DNA of 58,328 nt from Lachnospiraceae bacterium YSD2013 (GCA_900100895.1 FMTX01000024.1:1-58328), one strand, 5' to 3'; shown: positions 1 through 9,509, numbered from the stretch's first letter. The notes: generated by a model not told the origin, from the sequence alone. Translations and numbers: made by a program.

Positions 1-13
1 ATTGTATAAAGAA

Positions 14-36
14 AACCACGCGATAGTCGCGTGGTT
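14..36. repeat. Left-end hairpin of the IS200 element
   Basis: AACCACGCGA and TCGCGTGGTT form a perfect 10-bp stem with a 3-nt loop. Subterminal hairpins of this kind are what IS200/IS605 TnpA binds in single-stranded DNA. Confidence 0.75.
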
Positions 37-141
37 CCGTTGAGCTTAAGAGATGTATTCAGTTTCAATACTCCTAATGTGTATAATCAAAAGCGTGACC
101 TGCCAGTTACGCAAGAAAATACACATTAGGAGGACAGTACA

Positions 142-612
142 TTGTCGGGACAAAATACTGATGCACAAAGTTTAGCACATACGAAATGGAACTGCAAATA
201 CCATGTGGTGTTTGCGCCAAAGTATCGAAGGAAGGTATTCTTCAACGAAAAAAGAGAGGATATCAGAGACATAATAAGGACTCTATGCCAATGGAAGGGT
301 GTCGAAATAATAGAGGGCGAGGTATGCCCGGACCACATACACCTTTTACTAAGTATCCCGCCCAAAATGAGCGTTTCGGGTTTTATGGGATACCTAAAAG
401 GAAAGAGCAGTCTCATGATATATCAAAAGTATGGGAATATGAAATTCGCATACCGAAACCGCGAATTTTGGTGTAAGGGATACTATGTAGATACTGTAGG
501 GAAGAACACTGCAGCAATAAAAAGTTATATAGCCAACCAGCTAAAGCAAGATTACGAAATGGATCAATTAAGTATATTCGACCCACAGGACCCGTTTACG
601 GGTAGCAAGTAA
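142..612 (+). CDS. tnpA: IS200/IS605-family transposase (Y1 HUH)
   Basis: Single-strand transposase that cuts and rejoins the IS ends through a phosphotyrosine intermediate. The 156-aa length is usual for the family. The HUH motif is visible as H-I-H in DHIHLLLSIPP (about residues 65-75), and the candidate catalytic tyrosine lies in the KGYYVDTVG segment near residue 112. The start is TTG at 142, supported by AGGAGGA at 129-134. The reading frame is intact, so the copy could be active. It stands alone, flanked by the element's hairpins. Confidence 0.93.
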   Translation: MSGQNTDAQSLAHTKWNCKYHVVFAPKYRRKVFFNEKREDIRDIIRTLCQWKGVEIIEGEVCPDHIHLLLSIPPKMSVSGFMGYLKGKSSLMIYQKYGNMKFAYRNREFWCKGYYVDTVGKNTAAIKSYIANQLKQDYEMDQLSIFDPQDPFTGSK

Positions 613-694
613 CACGACGCGTGGCTGGCAGGCCAAATATAAGACCCACTTGTGGGTGGCTAGTAGTATTAGGGCTATGCCCGAAAAAGAAAAA

Positions 695-713
695 CCACCC
701 GCTATGCGGGTGG
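695..713. repeat. Right-end hairpin of the IS200 element
   Basis: CCACCCGC-tat-GCGGGTGG forms a perfect 8-bp stem with a 3-nt loop. Two more short hairpins precede it (644-657 and 672-682). The arrangement is the typical 3' end of IS200-like elements. Confidence 0.7.
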
Positions 714-812
714 ATGTTTATTTGAAGCCGGAAACGACTTTTTTGTTTGTCAGCGGGGGCAAAATGTGGTACGATTTTTTGTGTTTTAGATAAGGATTAT
801 GAGGCGTTAAAA

Positions 813-2192
813 ATGGACAGAGACATAGTTAAGAACCCGTTGGGCGTGGACCCTGTGGGCAAGTTATTGAGACAGTTTGCGATTCCCAGTATCATAGCGA
901 TGCTTGTGGGCGCACTTTACAATATTGTAGACCAGTTTTTCATCGGTCGAAGCGTGGGACCGCTCGGTAACGCGGCTACCAATATAGCGTTTCCTTTTTC
1001 GATTTCATGCGTATCTCTGGCGCTGCTTTTCGGTATAGGCGGAGCGTCTGCGTTTAACTTAACCTTGGGAGAAGGGGACAAAGAAAAAGCTCCTTTCTAC
1101 ATCGGTAACTCAGCGGCGATGATAGTAATCTTAGGTACCATCCTTGCGGTGGTGGCTGAGGTGTTCTTACACCCGTTTCTTAATTTCTTCGGTTCACCTG
1201 CGGACGTATTTCCGTATGCTTCCGAGTATACACGCATAACAGCCATAGGCTTCCCGGCGCTGATACTGCAGGGCGGAGGCGCTCATCTTGTAAGAGCGGA
1301 CGGTTCGCCCAGATATTCTATGATGTGTAACCTTGTGGGCGCTATTATTAACACAATCCTTGATGCACTTTTCGTATTCGTATTCGGATGGGGCATTCAG
1401 GGTGCGGCGCTTGCTACCATTATCGGTCAGTATATCTGCGCGGCTATGGTAATCTGGTATTTGTGCCACTATAAGACCGTTAAGCTTGAGCTTAAGCACT
1501 TTGTTCCGAGACTTCGTTATTTCGGAAGAAGCGCATCACTCGGTACGGCTTCTTTCTTTAACCAGATAGCCATGATGGTGGTGCAGATTGTTCTTAACAA
1601 TTCACTTAAATATTATGGCGCCAGAAGTGTCTACGGCGAGTCCGTTCCGATTGCCTGTGTGGGTATTATCTCGAAGGTGGGAATGATGTTCTTTTCCTTC
1701 ATCATCGGTATTTCGCAGGGACTTCAGCCGATTATCAGTTTTAACTACGGAGCCAAGCAGTTTAAGAGAGTTAAAGAAGCCCTAATTCTGGCTCTTAAGA
1801 TAGGATTCTTACTTTCAATCGGAGCTTTTGCGGTGTTCCAGATTTTCCCGCTTCAGATTATTAAGCTCTTCGGAGAGGGAAGTCCCGAGTATTTTGCTTT
1901 TGCGGTTAAGTATTTCAGAATATACTTCTTCTTTATATTCTTAAACTTTGTGCAGCCTATAGTGTCCAATTTCTTCACGGCTACGGGGCGTCCGCAGAGG
2001 GGTATGTTCTTGTCCCTTACAAGACAGATAATATTTTTGCTTCCGCTTCTCATTATTTTACCCCGCTTCTTCGGAATTGATGGTATAATCTATTCGGGTC
2101 CCATCGCGGATGCGGTGGCGGTTGCTACTACGATACTTATGGCGGTGTTTGAATTTAAGAACCCGCGTTACAGGGAGATAAGCGTTGAATAG
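813..2192 (+). CDS. MATE-family multidrug/Na+ efflux transporter
   Basis: Integral membrane antiporter expected to export cationic or organic compounds using the Na+ or H+ gradient. The 459-aa length and about 12 hydrophobic segments in two related halves fit the family. The N-terminal motif NPLGVDPVGKLLRQFAIPSI, followed by a segment containing YNIVDQFFIG, is typical of the clostridial MATE clade. An in-frame ATG exists at 747, but the protein homology begins with MDRDIVKNPLG at 813, which has a weak GAGG site before it. It overlaps the next gene by 8 bp, so the two are probably co-transcribed. The substrate is unknown. Confidence 0.9.
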   Translation: MDRDIVKNPLGVDPVGKLLRQFAIPSIIAMLVGALYNIVDQFFIGRSVGPLGNAATNIAFPFSISCVSLALLFGIGGASAFNLTLGEGDKEKAPFYIGNSAAMIVILGTILAVVAEVFLHPFLNFFGSPADVFPYASEYTRITAIGFPALILQGGGAHLVRADGSPRYSMMCNLVGAIINTILDALFVFVFGWGIQGAALATIIGQYICAAMVIWYLCHYKTVKLELKHFVPRLRYFGRSASLGTASFFNQIAMMVVQIVLNNSLKYYGARSVYGESVPIACVGIISKVGMMFFSFIIGISQGLQPIISFNYGAKQFKRVKEALILALKIGFLLSIGAFAVFQIFPLQIIKLFGEGSPEYFAFAVKYFRIYFFFIFLNFVQPIVSNFFTATGRPQRGMFLSLTRQIIFLLPLLIILPRFFGIDGIIYSGPIADAVAVATTILMAVFEFKNPRYREISVE

Positions 2193-2655
2193 TATTTCTG
2201 CGTTTTTGCACAATACAGTTTTAATAAGCGCGATACTGGGCTGGCTTTCGGCTCAGATTGTCAAGACCATACTATATGCCGTTACGTCTAAGTCGTTTCG
2301 CGGCGAGAGACTCTTCGGAGCGGGCGGCATGCCGAGTTCACATTCTGCAACGGTGTGTGCACTTACCTCGGCGGCACTTATGATTTACGGTGTGGGAAGC
2401 TTTGAATTCGCAATTTGCGTGATAGTTGCTTTTATTACCATGTACGATGCCATGGGAGTAAGGCGAGAGACCGGCAATCAGGCCAAGGTTCTTAACGATA
2501 TGATGGAATCCTTCAAGAGGCTTTCGGACGAAGAGATGACCGATGACGAGAAGCTTAAGGAACTCATCGGACACACCCCGCTTCAGGTAGCGGTGGGCGC
2601 ACTTCTCGGAGTGTTGATTGCGGTTATTATGTGTCGTATAAGAGGTTATGTATAA
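2185..2655 (+). CDS. Divergent PAP2 family protein (DUF212)
   Basis: A 156-aa membrane protein of the divergent PAP2 (acid phosphatase/haloperoxidase-like) family. The motif GAGGMPSSHSAT near residue 50 is the family signature, and hydrophobic segments lie at both ends. The substrate of this family is not established; a lipid or prenyl phosphate is the usual guess. It starts at TTG 2185 with AGGGAGA just upstream and overlaps the MATE gene by 8 bp, so it is translationally coupled. A terminator follows directly. Confidence 0.85.
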   Translation: MNSISAFLHNTVLISAILGWLSAQIVKTILYAVTSKSFRGERLFGAGGMPSSHSATVCALTSAALMIYGVGSFEFAICVIVAFITMYDAMGVRRETGNQAKVLNDMMESFKRLSDEEMTDDEKLKELIGHTPLQVAVGALLGVLIAVIMCRIRGYV

Positions 2656-2656
2656 T

Positions 2657-2690
2657 AAAACCGTCGGCGGTAGGCCGGCGGTTTTCTTTA
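2657..2690 (+). terminator. Rho-independent terminator
   Basis: CCGTCGGC pairs with GCCGGCGG (one G-U pair), flanked by AAAA and TTTTCTTT. It ends the MATE/PAP2 operon and lies between convergent genes. Confidence 0.85.
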
Positions 2691-2708
2691 TGTTCGTTAT
2701 GATGCGCG

Positions 2709-3296
2709 CTAGTTCTTGGCGGCTTCGCAGATGATGTCGATACACTTCTCGTACCCGAGGGCTCCGGTATCAAGCATCAGATTATAGTTCTTATAATCGC
2801 CCCATTTTTGGTAGGTGAAATATGTGTAATAAGAATGCCTGTCGTGATCGCGCTTCTTGATGGTCTTCTGAATAAGCGCTTCGTTGTCGCTTCCGATAAG
2901 CTCGCCGACTCTCTTCATACGGGAAGCGGTATCGGCATAGAGGAAGACGTTAAGGGTATCAAGGCCGGCTTCTTTGAGCAGGATATCGGCACAGCGGCCT
3001 AAGATTACGCAAGGGCCTTTCTTGGCAATATCGATTATCACGTTTCGCTCGGTCTCGAAGATTAAATCCTTCTGATCGTAAGAAATAGGCGTAATCGCGC
3101 GAATAATAGACTCCGCAGTGGAAATCTCCTCACCCTTCGAAGCGATGAGACTCTCATCAATACCGCTTTCACGAGCCACACCCGCAATAATGTCTTTGTC
3201 ATAGAACTCAATTCCTAAGCGCTTGGCGACTTCCGTACCGATTGAATGACCGCCGGCGCCGTACTCTCGACTTAAAGTGATTATCTTCATAGGCAT
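2709..3296 (-). CDS. Cytidylate kinase-like family protein
   Basis: A 195-aa P-loop nucleotide kinase-like protein of the cytidylate-kinase-2 group. The N-terminus MKIITLSREYGAGGHSIG carries a variant P-loop (GAGGHSIG in place of GxxGxGKS), which is typical of this group. KRLGIEFYDKDII and VILGRCADILL are further family blocks. True Cmk proteins are usually longer (about 220 aa) and have GxxGxGKST, so the CMP kinase activity is uncertain. Two start codons are close together (MPM). It is monocistronic and convergent to the PAP2 gene. Confidence 0.85.
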   Translation of the reverse strand: MPMKIITLSREYGAGGHSIGTEVAKRLGIEFYDKDIIAGVARESGIDESLIASKGEEISTAESIIRAITPISYDQKDLIFETERNVIIDIAKKGPCVILGRCADILLKEAGLDTLNVFLYADTASRMKRVGELIGSDNEALIQKTIKKRDHDRHSYYTYFTYQKWGDYKNYNLMLDTGALGYEKCIDIICEAAKN

Positions 3297-3374
3297 TCTC
3301 CGTGTTCTTTTTCTTTAATTGTAACTTAATGATACGGATATTTCAATGATATGGTGTCATAGTTTATTTTTGAA

Positions 3375-3402
3375 TTGACATGACTTTTTCTGAAATGATA
3401 AT
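3375..3402 (+). promoter_or_regulatory. Sigma-A type promoter
   Basis: TTGACA (3375-3380), 16-bp spacer, GATAAT (3397-3402), located about 50 nt before the lipoprotein start at 3455. Confidence 0.65.
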
Positions 3403-3454
3403 ATTGCTTTATCGCGATTGATTCGCACGAATTTAGATAGAATATGGGGTAAAT

Positions 3455-5689
3455 ATGAGAATGGGTAAATGGTATAAGTTTGCACGACTTTTTGTTTTGT
3501 CGATTGCAATAACACTTATGGCGGCATGCGGGACGGGAGCTGAGTCCGGTTCCAAAGGGTCCGGCAATGGCAGCGTGATATACAGATGTACTGTCGATGA
3601 GAATATGACTAAGTCAATTTTTAGTACAAGCTATAACAGCAACGGTATTTCTCAGAGTGGCGCATGGCAATTTACGGTAGGAATAACGGATGGTCCGGGT
3701 GATGAACCCTGCGAGATTATTCATGCGCAACCGGGAATGGCTGTTAAGAAGCAGCTTAACACGTTTCCCAACACAGATTATTCGATTATTGCATTCGGAC
3801 CCGTATCCGACTCCGACCGATACATTATGGCCAAGGCGAAATATGACGAGGAATCGGTCAAATTGTCGGCAGAATATCTTAATGCCGAGGGTGAAGTGTT
3901 GTCCGTGACCGAGCTTGAGACAGATGACTGCCGGTATATTATGCCTTATAACGGAGCTATTCTTACGGATGCAGACGGCAACATCCATATTGCCAATATG
4001 GTGATTCAGAAAAAGAATACAGACTATTACGCCCCCTTCTACGAGATATATTCTTCGGACGGAAAGCGAATTAAAGAGATCCCTTTGAATGTGGAAACGA
4101 AGGTCAAACTGTTCATTATGCCTGACGGAACGGTAGGTGCCGATATGCTGACGATTAAAGATATAAACCGTGGCGAGGCTCATCATAAATTAATTAAAAT
4201 GGACATGAAAACCGGCGAGGAAACAGTTATTACCGAGTACGAAAACGACGGAGATACGCAAAAAGAACAAATATGTGCCCTCAATATATTTGATGAAGAC
4301 AGATTTGTTTATTTTACCGGGGAAGGTGTATACATAAGCGACCGACGGCTTGAAAATACGGAAAAAGTTTTTGACTGGTTCGAGAACGGTATAGCCGAAC
4401 CCTATCCGGACTTGTACAGTCCCAAGAACTTGGTATACGCCGACAAAGAAGGATGTATATATATTTATCTTTCCGGGAGCAATGAAAGTTACTTGAAGCT
4501 TGCGCCGTCTTCGGAAGATGTTTTTGTTATGAAAATAGCTGCCCGTAACTTCAGTGACGGTGTGCTTGGAACGGCCGTGCGGCGTTTTAACAGTAACCAT
4601 CCCGATTGCCGAATTGAAGTTGACGAAGGTCAGGATAAGACCAAACTGGCCATAGAGCTTACTGCGGGAGAAGGTCCCGTAATTATCGAAGATTTCCTGA
4701 TTGATGCAGCCGAGCACAAAGATATATGGGAACCCCTTGAAAATCTTGTGTCGGGGGACACTATAGCGGCACTCAACAAAGGTGGCAGAGTATGCGGAAC
4801 CATAGACGGAACGATGTACGGAGCATGCTCCGCGTTTCAGCTGGATACTTTGGTTTCGGGGGCAGACTTAAACGATTGGGACTATGATACATTTATCGAA
4901 TATGCGTGGAGCAGCCCCAATCTTGAGACGATAACAGGCACAACGCTTTTGGACAGAAAGACGTTATCGACACTGGTTCTTTTTGCCATGGATTACAAAG
5001 ATTGCTATTTTATAAATCATTCCAAGGAGGGCGAAATTGTAGACAAGGTCAAGCTAAAAAAAGTTATCGACCTCATGGACAGATATCAGACGGACAAAAA
5101 CTATGAAATGGCTTTATTTGATATGATTGCGGACAAATCGATGCTTGTAGGAAGGTTTGTGGTTTCGACTCCGATTGATTTATACAGTTTAAAGTATGCA
5201 TTCAAAGAAAACGGCAATGTAATCGGCTATCCCGGAACAAACGGCTCCAAGCACTATCTTCAGCCGATAGGAACCTTCTATGTAAGAAATAACGCAACCG
5301 ACAAGGAAAAAGAATATGCCTCGGAGCTCCTCGAGAGTCTTTTGTCGTATGACATTCAGAGTGAGATTTATAAAAGTTATGCGTGCTACGGACTAAGCGC
5401 CAGAGAAGATGTTTTAAATGAACAAATAGAGGACATCAAAAGGTACGAAGGTATACCATCAGTTTATGGTGGAGTGATGTTTAAGTATGCTAATATCGAT
5501 GTTGAGGCGACAAAGATTGCTTTTGACAAGCTAATGGAGGAGAGCATCCCGAGGGAGCGTGTGGAGGATTCTTTTGAAGACATCGTATTTGAAGAACTGG
5601 ACGAATACTATACAGGCAAGATCGACTTCGAGACGCTTTACGACAGGCTTAACAAAAGAATCGGTCTCATTGCCGGAGAGAAAGAATAA
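3455..5689 (+). CDS. Large lipoprotein with a C-terminal solute-binding-like domain
   Basis: A 744-aa exported lipoprotein: basic N-terminus, hydrophobic stretch, and lipobox LMAAC with the lipidated cysteine near residue 25. The first half (about 40-360) is beta-rich with repeated aspartate-containing turns, suggesting a propeller-like fold. The second half, from about 375 (GTAVRRFNSNHPDCRIEV), resembles the family-1 ABC solute-binding fold, including a sequence like the 'small number of residues, then gluconate/sugar-pocket' organisation seen in clostridial lipoproteins. No ABC permease genes are adjacent, so a transport role is not supported by context. It could be a sensor or a surface-binding protein. 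It ends at a strong terminator. Confidence 0.75.
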   Translation: MRMGKWYKFARLFVLSIAITLMAACGTGAESGSKGSGNGSVIYRCTVDENMTKSIFSTSYNSNGISQSGAWQFTVGITDGPGDEPCEIIHAQPGMAVKKQLNTFPNTDYSIIAFGPVSDSDRYIMAKAKYDEESVKLSAEYLNAEGEVLSVTELETDDCRYIMPYNGAILTDADGNIHIANMVIQKKNTDYYAPFYEIYSSDGKRIKEIPLNVETKVKLFIMPDGTVGADMLTIKDINRGEAHHKLIKMDMKTGEETVITEYENDGDTQKEQICALNIFDEDRFVYFTGEGVYISDRRLENTEKVFDWFENGIAEPYPDLYSPKNLVYADKEGCIYIYLSGSNESYLKLAPSSEDVFVMKIAARNFSDGVLGTAVRRFNSNHPDCRIEVDEGQDKTKLAIELTAGEGPVIIEDFLIDAAEHKDIWEPLENLVSGDTIAALNKGGRVCGTIDGTMYGACSAFQLDTLVSGADLNDWDYDTFIEYAWSSPNLETITGTTLLDRKTLSTLVLFAMDYKDCYFINHSKEGEIVDKVKLKKVIDLMDRYQTDKNYEMALFDMIADKSMLVGRFVVSTPIDLYSLKYAFKENGNVIGYPGTNGSKHYLQPIGTFYVRNNATDKEKEYASELLESLLSYDIQSEIYKSYACYGLSAREDVLNEQIEDIKRYEGIPSVYGGVMFKYANIDVEATKIAFDKLMEESIPRERVEDSFEDIVFEELDEYYTGKIDFETLYDRLNKRIGLIAGEKE

Positions 5690-5698
5690 AGCGAATAT

Positions 5699-5730
5699 CG
5701 GCTGTGCTCTTTGACGGGCACAGCTTTTTC
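5699..5730 (+). terminator. Rho-independent terminator
   Basis: GCTGTGC (5701-5707) pairs with GCACAGC (5718-5724), followed by TTTTTC. It ends the lipoprotein transcript. Confidence 0.85.
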
Positions 5731-5851
5731 GTTGGAAAGGAGAGTGTGCGATATTATTACAATAAAGAAAGATTTTTATGTAGTCATTAATTACTGTTTT
5801 GCTACAATCACATTATACGGATGAGAATGGATTTGATGAGGAGAATGAGAA

Positions 5852-7651
5852 GTGGCAAGAAACGAATCTAAGGAACAGAAGAACAAGTTCCCCGTGTCCA
5901 AGCTCCGATGGCTTTGGATGAATATGAAGGGGACGAGGGCCATGTTCATACTGGCTCTTTTCGGTACGGTTGTTTATAACGTTATGCAGTTAACCGTGCC
6001 GTTTTTTTCGTCCAGAATAGTGGACGAGTATTTGCAGGGCGAGAACGCAGCTTACAATCGTGCGACCAATATGCACGGATTCTATGTGCTTCTTGCTTGT
6101 ATGGTAGGGTTTACGATTTTCAGAGTTATTGTGGTATATCTTGACTGTATGGCTTATGAGCATTCGTCTCAGAAGGCGCTGTATCGCATCAGAAATTCAC
6201 TTTATGACAAGATACAGAGACAGGACATGAAGTTTTACTCCACTTACAGAACGGGCGATTTAATGACGAGAGTTACCGGTGACCTTGACGCTTGCAGACA
6301 TATGATTGCGTGGGTAATCCGTAACATCATCGAGTCGTTTGTGCTGTATCTTTCGACGGCGGTTTACCTTTGTATGCTTAACTGGAAGCTGGCGCTTTCG
6401 GTGCTTGCGATTTCGCCGTTTATCTTTATTATCATTGTGAAGTTTCGTAAGAAGGTCGGCCCCATGCACAGGGAGTTGCGTGAGAAGCTTGCGGGCATGA
6501 ACACTTATGCTCAGGAGAACATCTCCGGTAACCGTGTGGTTAAGGCCTTCGCGCGTGAAGATTACGAAATCGACAAGTTCGATACCTCGAACGTTGATTA
6601 CAGAGACACTAATAAGAGGACTCAGATGATCTGGATAAGATTCTATCCTTTCATCGAAGGTCTTGCGAATATGCTCAGCCTTGTGCTGATACTTGTGGGC
6701 GGTATTTTCCTTATCAACCATGAGCTTACAATGGGTGAGTATGTTGCGTTCTCAGGCCTTATGTGGGCGATTGCGAACCCCATGCGTAACCTTGGTAACA
6801 TCATGAACGAGTTCCAGCGTTTCGATGCGGCTTCCAATAAGGTTATGGAGATTTATTTCTCAGAACCCATCATAGTGGACAAAGAAGACTCGATTGCTCA
6901 TCCCGCTCCCTTCAAGGGCAAGGTTGAGTTCAAGCACGTTTCCTTTAAATACGACGATGGTAAGCTTCCGGTTTTAAAGGATATTTCTTTTGTCGCAGAG
7001 CCCGGTCAGACGGTGGCTATTATGGGTGAGACGGGTTGCGGCAAGACTTCGCTTATCAACATGATTCCGAGGTTTTACGAGCCTATCGAGGGTGAGGTGC
7101 TTGTGGACGATGTGAGCGTTGATAAGTACAGACTCACGGATTTAAGAAAGCATATCGGTCTTGCGACACAGGACGTTTTACTGTATTCCGATACGATTGA
7201 AGGCAACATTGCTTACGGTGTGACGGGACTTACCGCAGAGCAGGTGGTGAAGTTCGCGCGTTACTCCGCAGCAAGCGAGTTCATCGCCAAGATGCCCGAG
7301 GGCTACGACACCATAGTAGGTGAGCGCGGCGTGGGTCTTTCCGGCGGACAGAAGCAGAGAATTTCTCTTGCGCGTGCCCTTGCCATCGAGCCTTCGATAC
7401 TGATACTTGACGATACTACCTCAGCGGTTGACATGGAAACGGAAAAAGAAATCCAGCACAGCCTTCACGAACTTGATTTCCCCTGCACGAAGATTATTAT
7501 CGCGCAGCGTATTTCCACCACCAAGGCGGCAGACAAGATTCTGGTGCTGCAGGACGGCCGCATTACGGAGGAAGGTTCTCACGAGGAACTTATAGCCAAG
7601 GGCGGCTACTATGCAGAGCTTGTTAAGCTCCAGACGGGAGGTGAGGAATAA
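5852..7651 (+). CDS. ABC exporter subunit 1, with degenerate catalytic site
   Basis: A 599-aa half-transporter with an N-terminal six-helix exporter domain and a C-terminal ATPase. Walker A is GETGCGKT (392-399) and the signature LSGGQ is canonical. Walker B is ILILDD, with D521 where the catalytic glutamate normally sits. The start is GTG 5852 with TGAGGAGA upstream. The stop overlaps the ATG of the partner subunit by 1 nt. In heterodimeric type IV exporters (TM287/288, BmrCD, LmrCD) one subunit carries exactly this Glu-to-Asp change, so the pair probably works as a heterodimeric drug or lipid exporter. The substrate is unknown. Confidence 0.93.
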   Translation: MARNESKEQKNKFPVSKLRWLWMNMKGTRAMFILALFGTVVYNVMQLTVPFFSSRIVDEYLQGENAAYNRATNMHGFYVLLACMVGFTIFRVIVVYLDCMAYEHSSQKALYRIRNSLYDKIQRQDMKFYSTYRTGDLMTRVTGDLDACRHMIAWVIRNIIESFVLYLSTAVYLCMLNWKLALSVLAISPFIFIIIVKFRKKVGPMHRELREKLAGMNTYAQENISGNRVVKAFAREDYEIDKFDTSNVDYRDTNKRTQMIWIRFYPFIEGLANMLSLVLILVGGIFLINHELTMGEYVAFSGLMWAIANPMRNLGNIMNEFQRFDAASNKVMEIYFSEPIIVDKEDSIAHPAPFKGKVEFKHVSFKYDDGKLPVLKDISFVAEPGQTVAIMGETGCGKTSLINMIPRFYEPIEGEVLVDDVSVDKYRLTDLRKHIGLATQDVLLYSDTIEGNIAYGVTGLTAEQVVKFARYSAASEFIAKMPEGYDTIVGERGVGLSGGQKQRISLARALAIEPSILILDDTTSAVDMETEKEIQHSLHELDFPCTKIIIAQRISTTKAADKILVLQDGRITEEGSHEELIAKGGYYAELVKLQTGGEE

Positions 7652-9435
7652 TGGCAACTAAGCGTAATACTTACAGAGTCGATGAAGCCTACGAAGAGGA
7701 GTTTAATATAAAGCATATCCTCCTTGCTTCCAAGTACATCAAGAAATATTTAAAGCGCATGATTGCAGCGATTATCTTAAGTGCAATCGGCGGAGCCACA
7801 GCTTTGCTTGCTCCCATGATTACCAAGAAAGCACTGGACGAAGCGGTGCCGAGCGGTGACGTTAAGAACCTTGTGGTGCTCGTAAGCCTGCTTGCCGGAG
7901 TGTTTGTGGTAAGTATTCTTTTTACAACATTAAGATCAAGAGTAATGGTTAATGTCAGCCAGAATATTATTTATGATATTCGTCGCGACCTGTTCGCTCA
8001 CTTGCAGAAGCTGTCATTCCAGTATTATGATGACAGGCCTCACGGTAAGATTCTGATTCGTGTGGTTAACTACGTAAACTCCGTGTCAGATATGCTTTCG
8101 AACGGTCTTATCAATGTAATACTTGAGTGCATTAACCTTGTAATCATCGTGGCTTATATGTTCGCGGTGGATGTGCAGTTATCGCTTGTGGTGCTGTGCG
8201 GTGTGCCTATCCTTGCGATATTCATGTTCTGGATTAAGGGTAAGCAGCGTAAGGCCTGGAGAGCGGTTTCCAATAAGAATTCGAACTTAAACGCTTATCT
8301 TCAGGAGAATATCGTCGGTGCGAGAATCACACAGATTTTTGCAAGAGAAGACGAGAATGCCGAGATTTTTGCAGGTCTTTCAAACGATTGCAGACGTACC
8401 TGGATGGGTGCGGTACGATGGACTAACCTTGTATGGCCCGGTATCGATACGATTTCGGTGCTGGTTCGCGGCGCGATTTTCCTCTTCGGTATCGCAATCT
8501 TTATTAACGGTGACAAGACAGTAGGTACCATCGTGGCTATTTCAGGATACGCAAGCCGTTTCTGGCAGCCTATTATGAACCTTGGTAACATCTTTAATAA
8601 CTTTATCAACAACATGGCTTATCTTGAGAGAATCTTCGAGACCATGGACGAGCCTGTAACGGTTGATGATGCTGAGGGTGCTACAGAGATGCCTCCGATT
8701 AAGGGTGAGGTAACATTTGAGAACGTACGCTTTAGCTACGAAGAAGGTAAGGAAATTCTTCATGATGTTTCTTTTACCGTCAAGGCGGGCGAGAGCGTGG
8801 CGCTTGTGGGACCTACCGGTGCCGGCAAGAGTACGATTGTGAACCTTGTGTCGCGATTCTACAATGTGGATAGCGGACGGGTGTTAATAGACGGAATCGA
8901 TATTTCGAAGGTGACGCTTAAGAGCCTGCGCAGTCAGATGGGCATCATGCTTCAGGACAGCTTTATTTTCTCGGGTACCATCGAGGACAATATCCGTTAC
9001 GGTAAGCTTAATGCGACATTCTCAGAGATTGATAAGGCCAGTCAGACGGTGTGCGCGGCGCCGTTTATCGATAGGATGGCGGACGGCTACAATACTGAGG
9101 TTAAGGAGCGTGGATCCTTACTCAGTCAGGGGCAAAAGCAGCTGATTTCTTTTGCAAGAACGTTGCTGTCGGATCCTGCGATACTGGTGCTTGATGAGGC
9201 TACTTCCAGCATCGACGTGCAGACCGAGAAAGCGCTTCAGCAGGGACTTAACGCGATGCTTAAGGGACGCACTTCCTTCATCATCGCCCACAGACTCTCG
9301 ACCATCCGCAACTGCGACAAGATTATGTACATCGACGACGGCGGCATCGTAGAGTGTGGCAACCACGAGGAACTCATGGCGCGCAAGGGCTATTATTATA
9401 AGTTGTATACGGCGCAGATGGATGACATTGCGTAA
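7651..9435 (+). CDS. ABC exporter subunit 2, canonical catalytic site
   Basis: A 594-aa half-transporter with a membrane domain and an ATPase. Walker A is GPTGAGKS (387-394). Walker B is LVLDEATS, with D515 and catalytic E516. The signature is altered to LSQGQ (491-495; Q493 replaces the first glycine). The altered signature and D521 of the upstream subunit face each other in a heterodimer and together make one hydrolysis-poor site, while the other composite site is intact. The start ATG overlaps the upstream stop (TAATG), with GGAGGTGAGG as ribosome binding site. Confidence 0.93.
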   Translation: MATKRNTYRVDEAYEEEFNIKHILLASKYIKKYLKRMIAAIILSAIGGATALLAPMITKKALDEAVPSGDVKNLVVLVSLLAGVFVVSILFTTLRSRVMVNVSQNIIYDIRRDLFAHLQKLSFQYYDDRPHGKILIRVVNYVNSVSDMLSNGLINVILECINLVIIVAYMFAVDVQLSLVVLCGVPILAIFMFWIKGKQRKAWRAVSNKNSNLNAYLQENIVGARITQIFAREDENAEIFAGLSNDCRRTWMGAVRWTNLVWPGIDTISVLVRGAIFLFGIAIFINGDKTVGTIVAISGYASRFWQPIMNLGNIFNNFINNMAYLERIFETMDEPVTVDDAEGATEMPPIKGEVTFENVRFSYEEGKEILHDVSFTVKAGESVALVGPTGAGKSTIVNLVSRFYNVDSGRVLIDGIDISKVTLKSLRSQMGIMLQDSFIFSGTIEDNIRYGKLNATFSEIDKASQTVCAAPFIDRMADGYNTEVKERGSLLSQGQKQLISFARTLLSDPAILVLDEATSSIDVQTEKALQQGLNAMLKGRTSFIIAHRLSTIRNCDKIMYIDDGGIVECGNHEELMARKGYYYKLYTAQMDDIA

Positions 9436-9471
9436 TTTAGGTTGAATTTTTCAGCAGTATTGGGGGGTGAA

Positions 9472-9509
9472 AGGCCAAGTCTTACTAAGGTGGGACTTGG
9501 CTTTTCTTT
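9472..9509 (+). terminator. Rho-independent terminator
   Basis: GCCAAGTC (9474-9481) pairs with GACTTGGC (9494-9501), followed by TTTTCTTT. It ends the ABC exporter operon. Confidence 0.85.

Larger units (their letters stand above)
1..720 (+). mobile_element. IS200-type insertion sequence (tnpA only)
   Basis: A compact element with a single Y1 HUH transposase gene, bounded by a perfect hairpin on the left (14-36) and hairpins on the right (644-657, 672-682, 695-713). There are no long terminal inverted repeats and no tnpB, which is the IS200 layout. A leader hairpin with one G-U pair (about 93-112) precedes the ribosome binding site; in IS200 elements such structures restrict transposase translation. 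Exact cleavage sites were not determined, and the left end may lie slightly before the window. Confidence 0.85.

Noticed and set aside
2709-3296. Classical CMP kinase (cmk)
   Set aside because: The P-loop is GAGGHSIG rather than GxxGxGKS and the length is shorter; it belongs to the cytidylate-kinase-like group.
5852-9435. Bacteriocin or lantibiotic exporter locus
   Set aside because: No C39 peptidase domain, no precursor peptide and no modification gene near the transporter pair.
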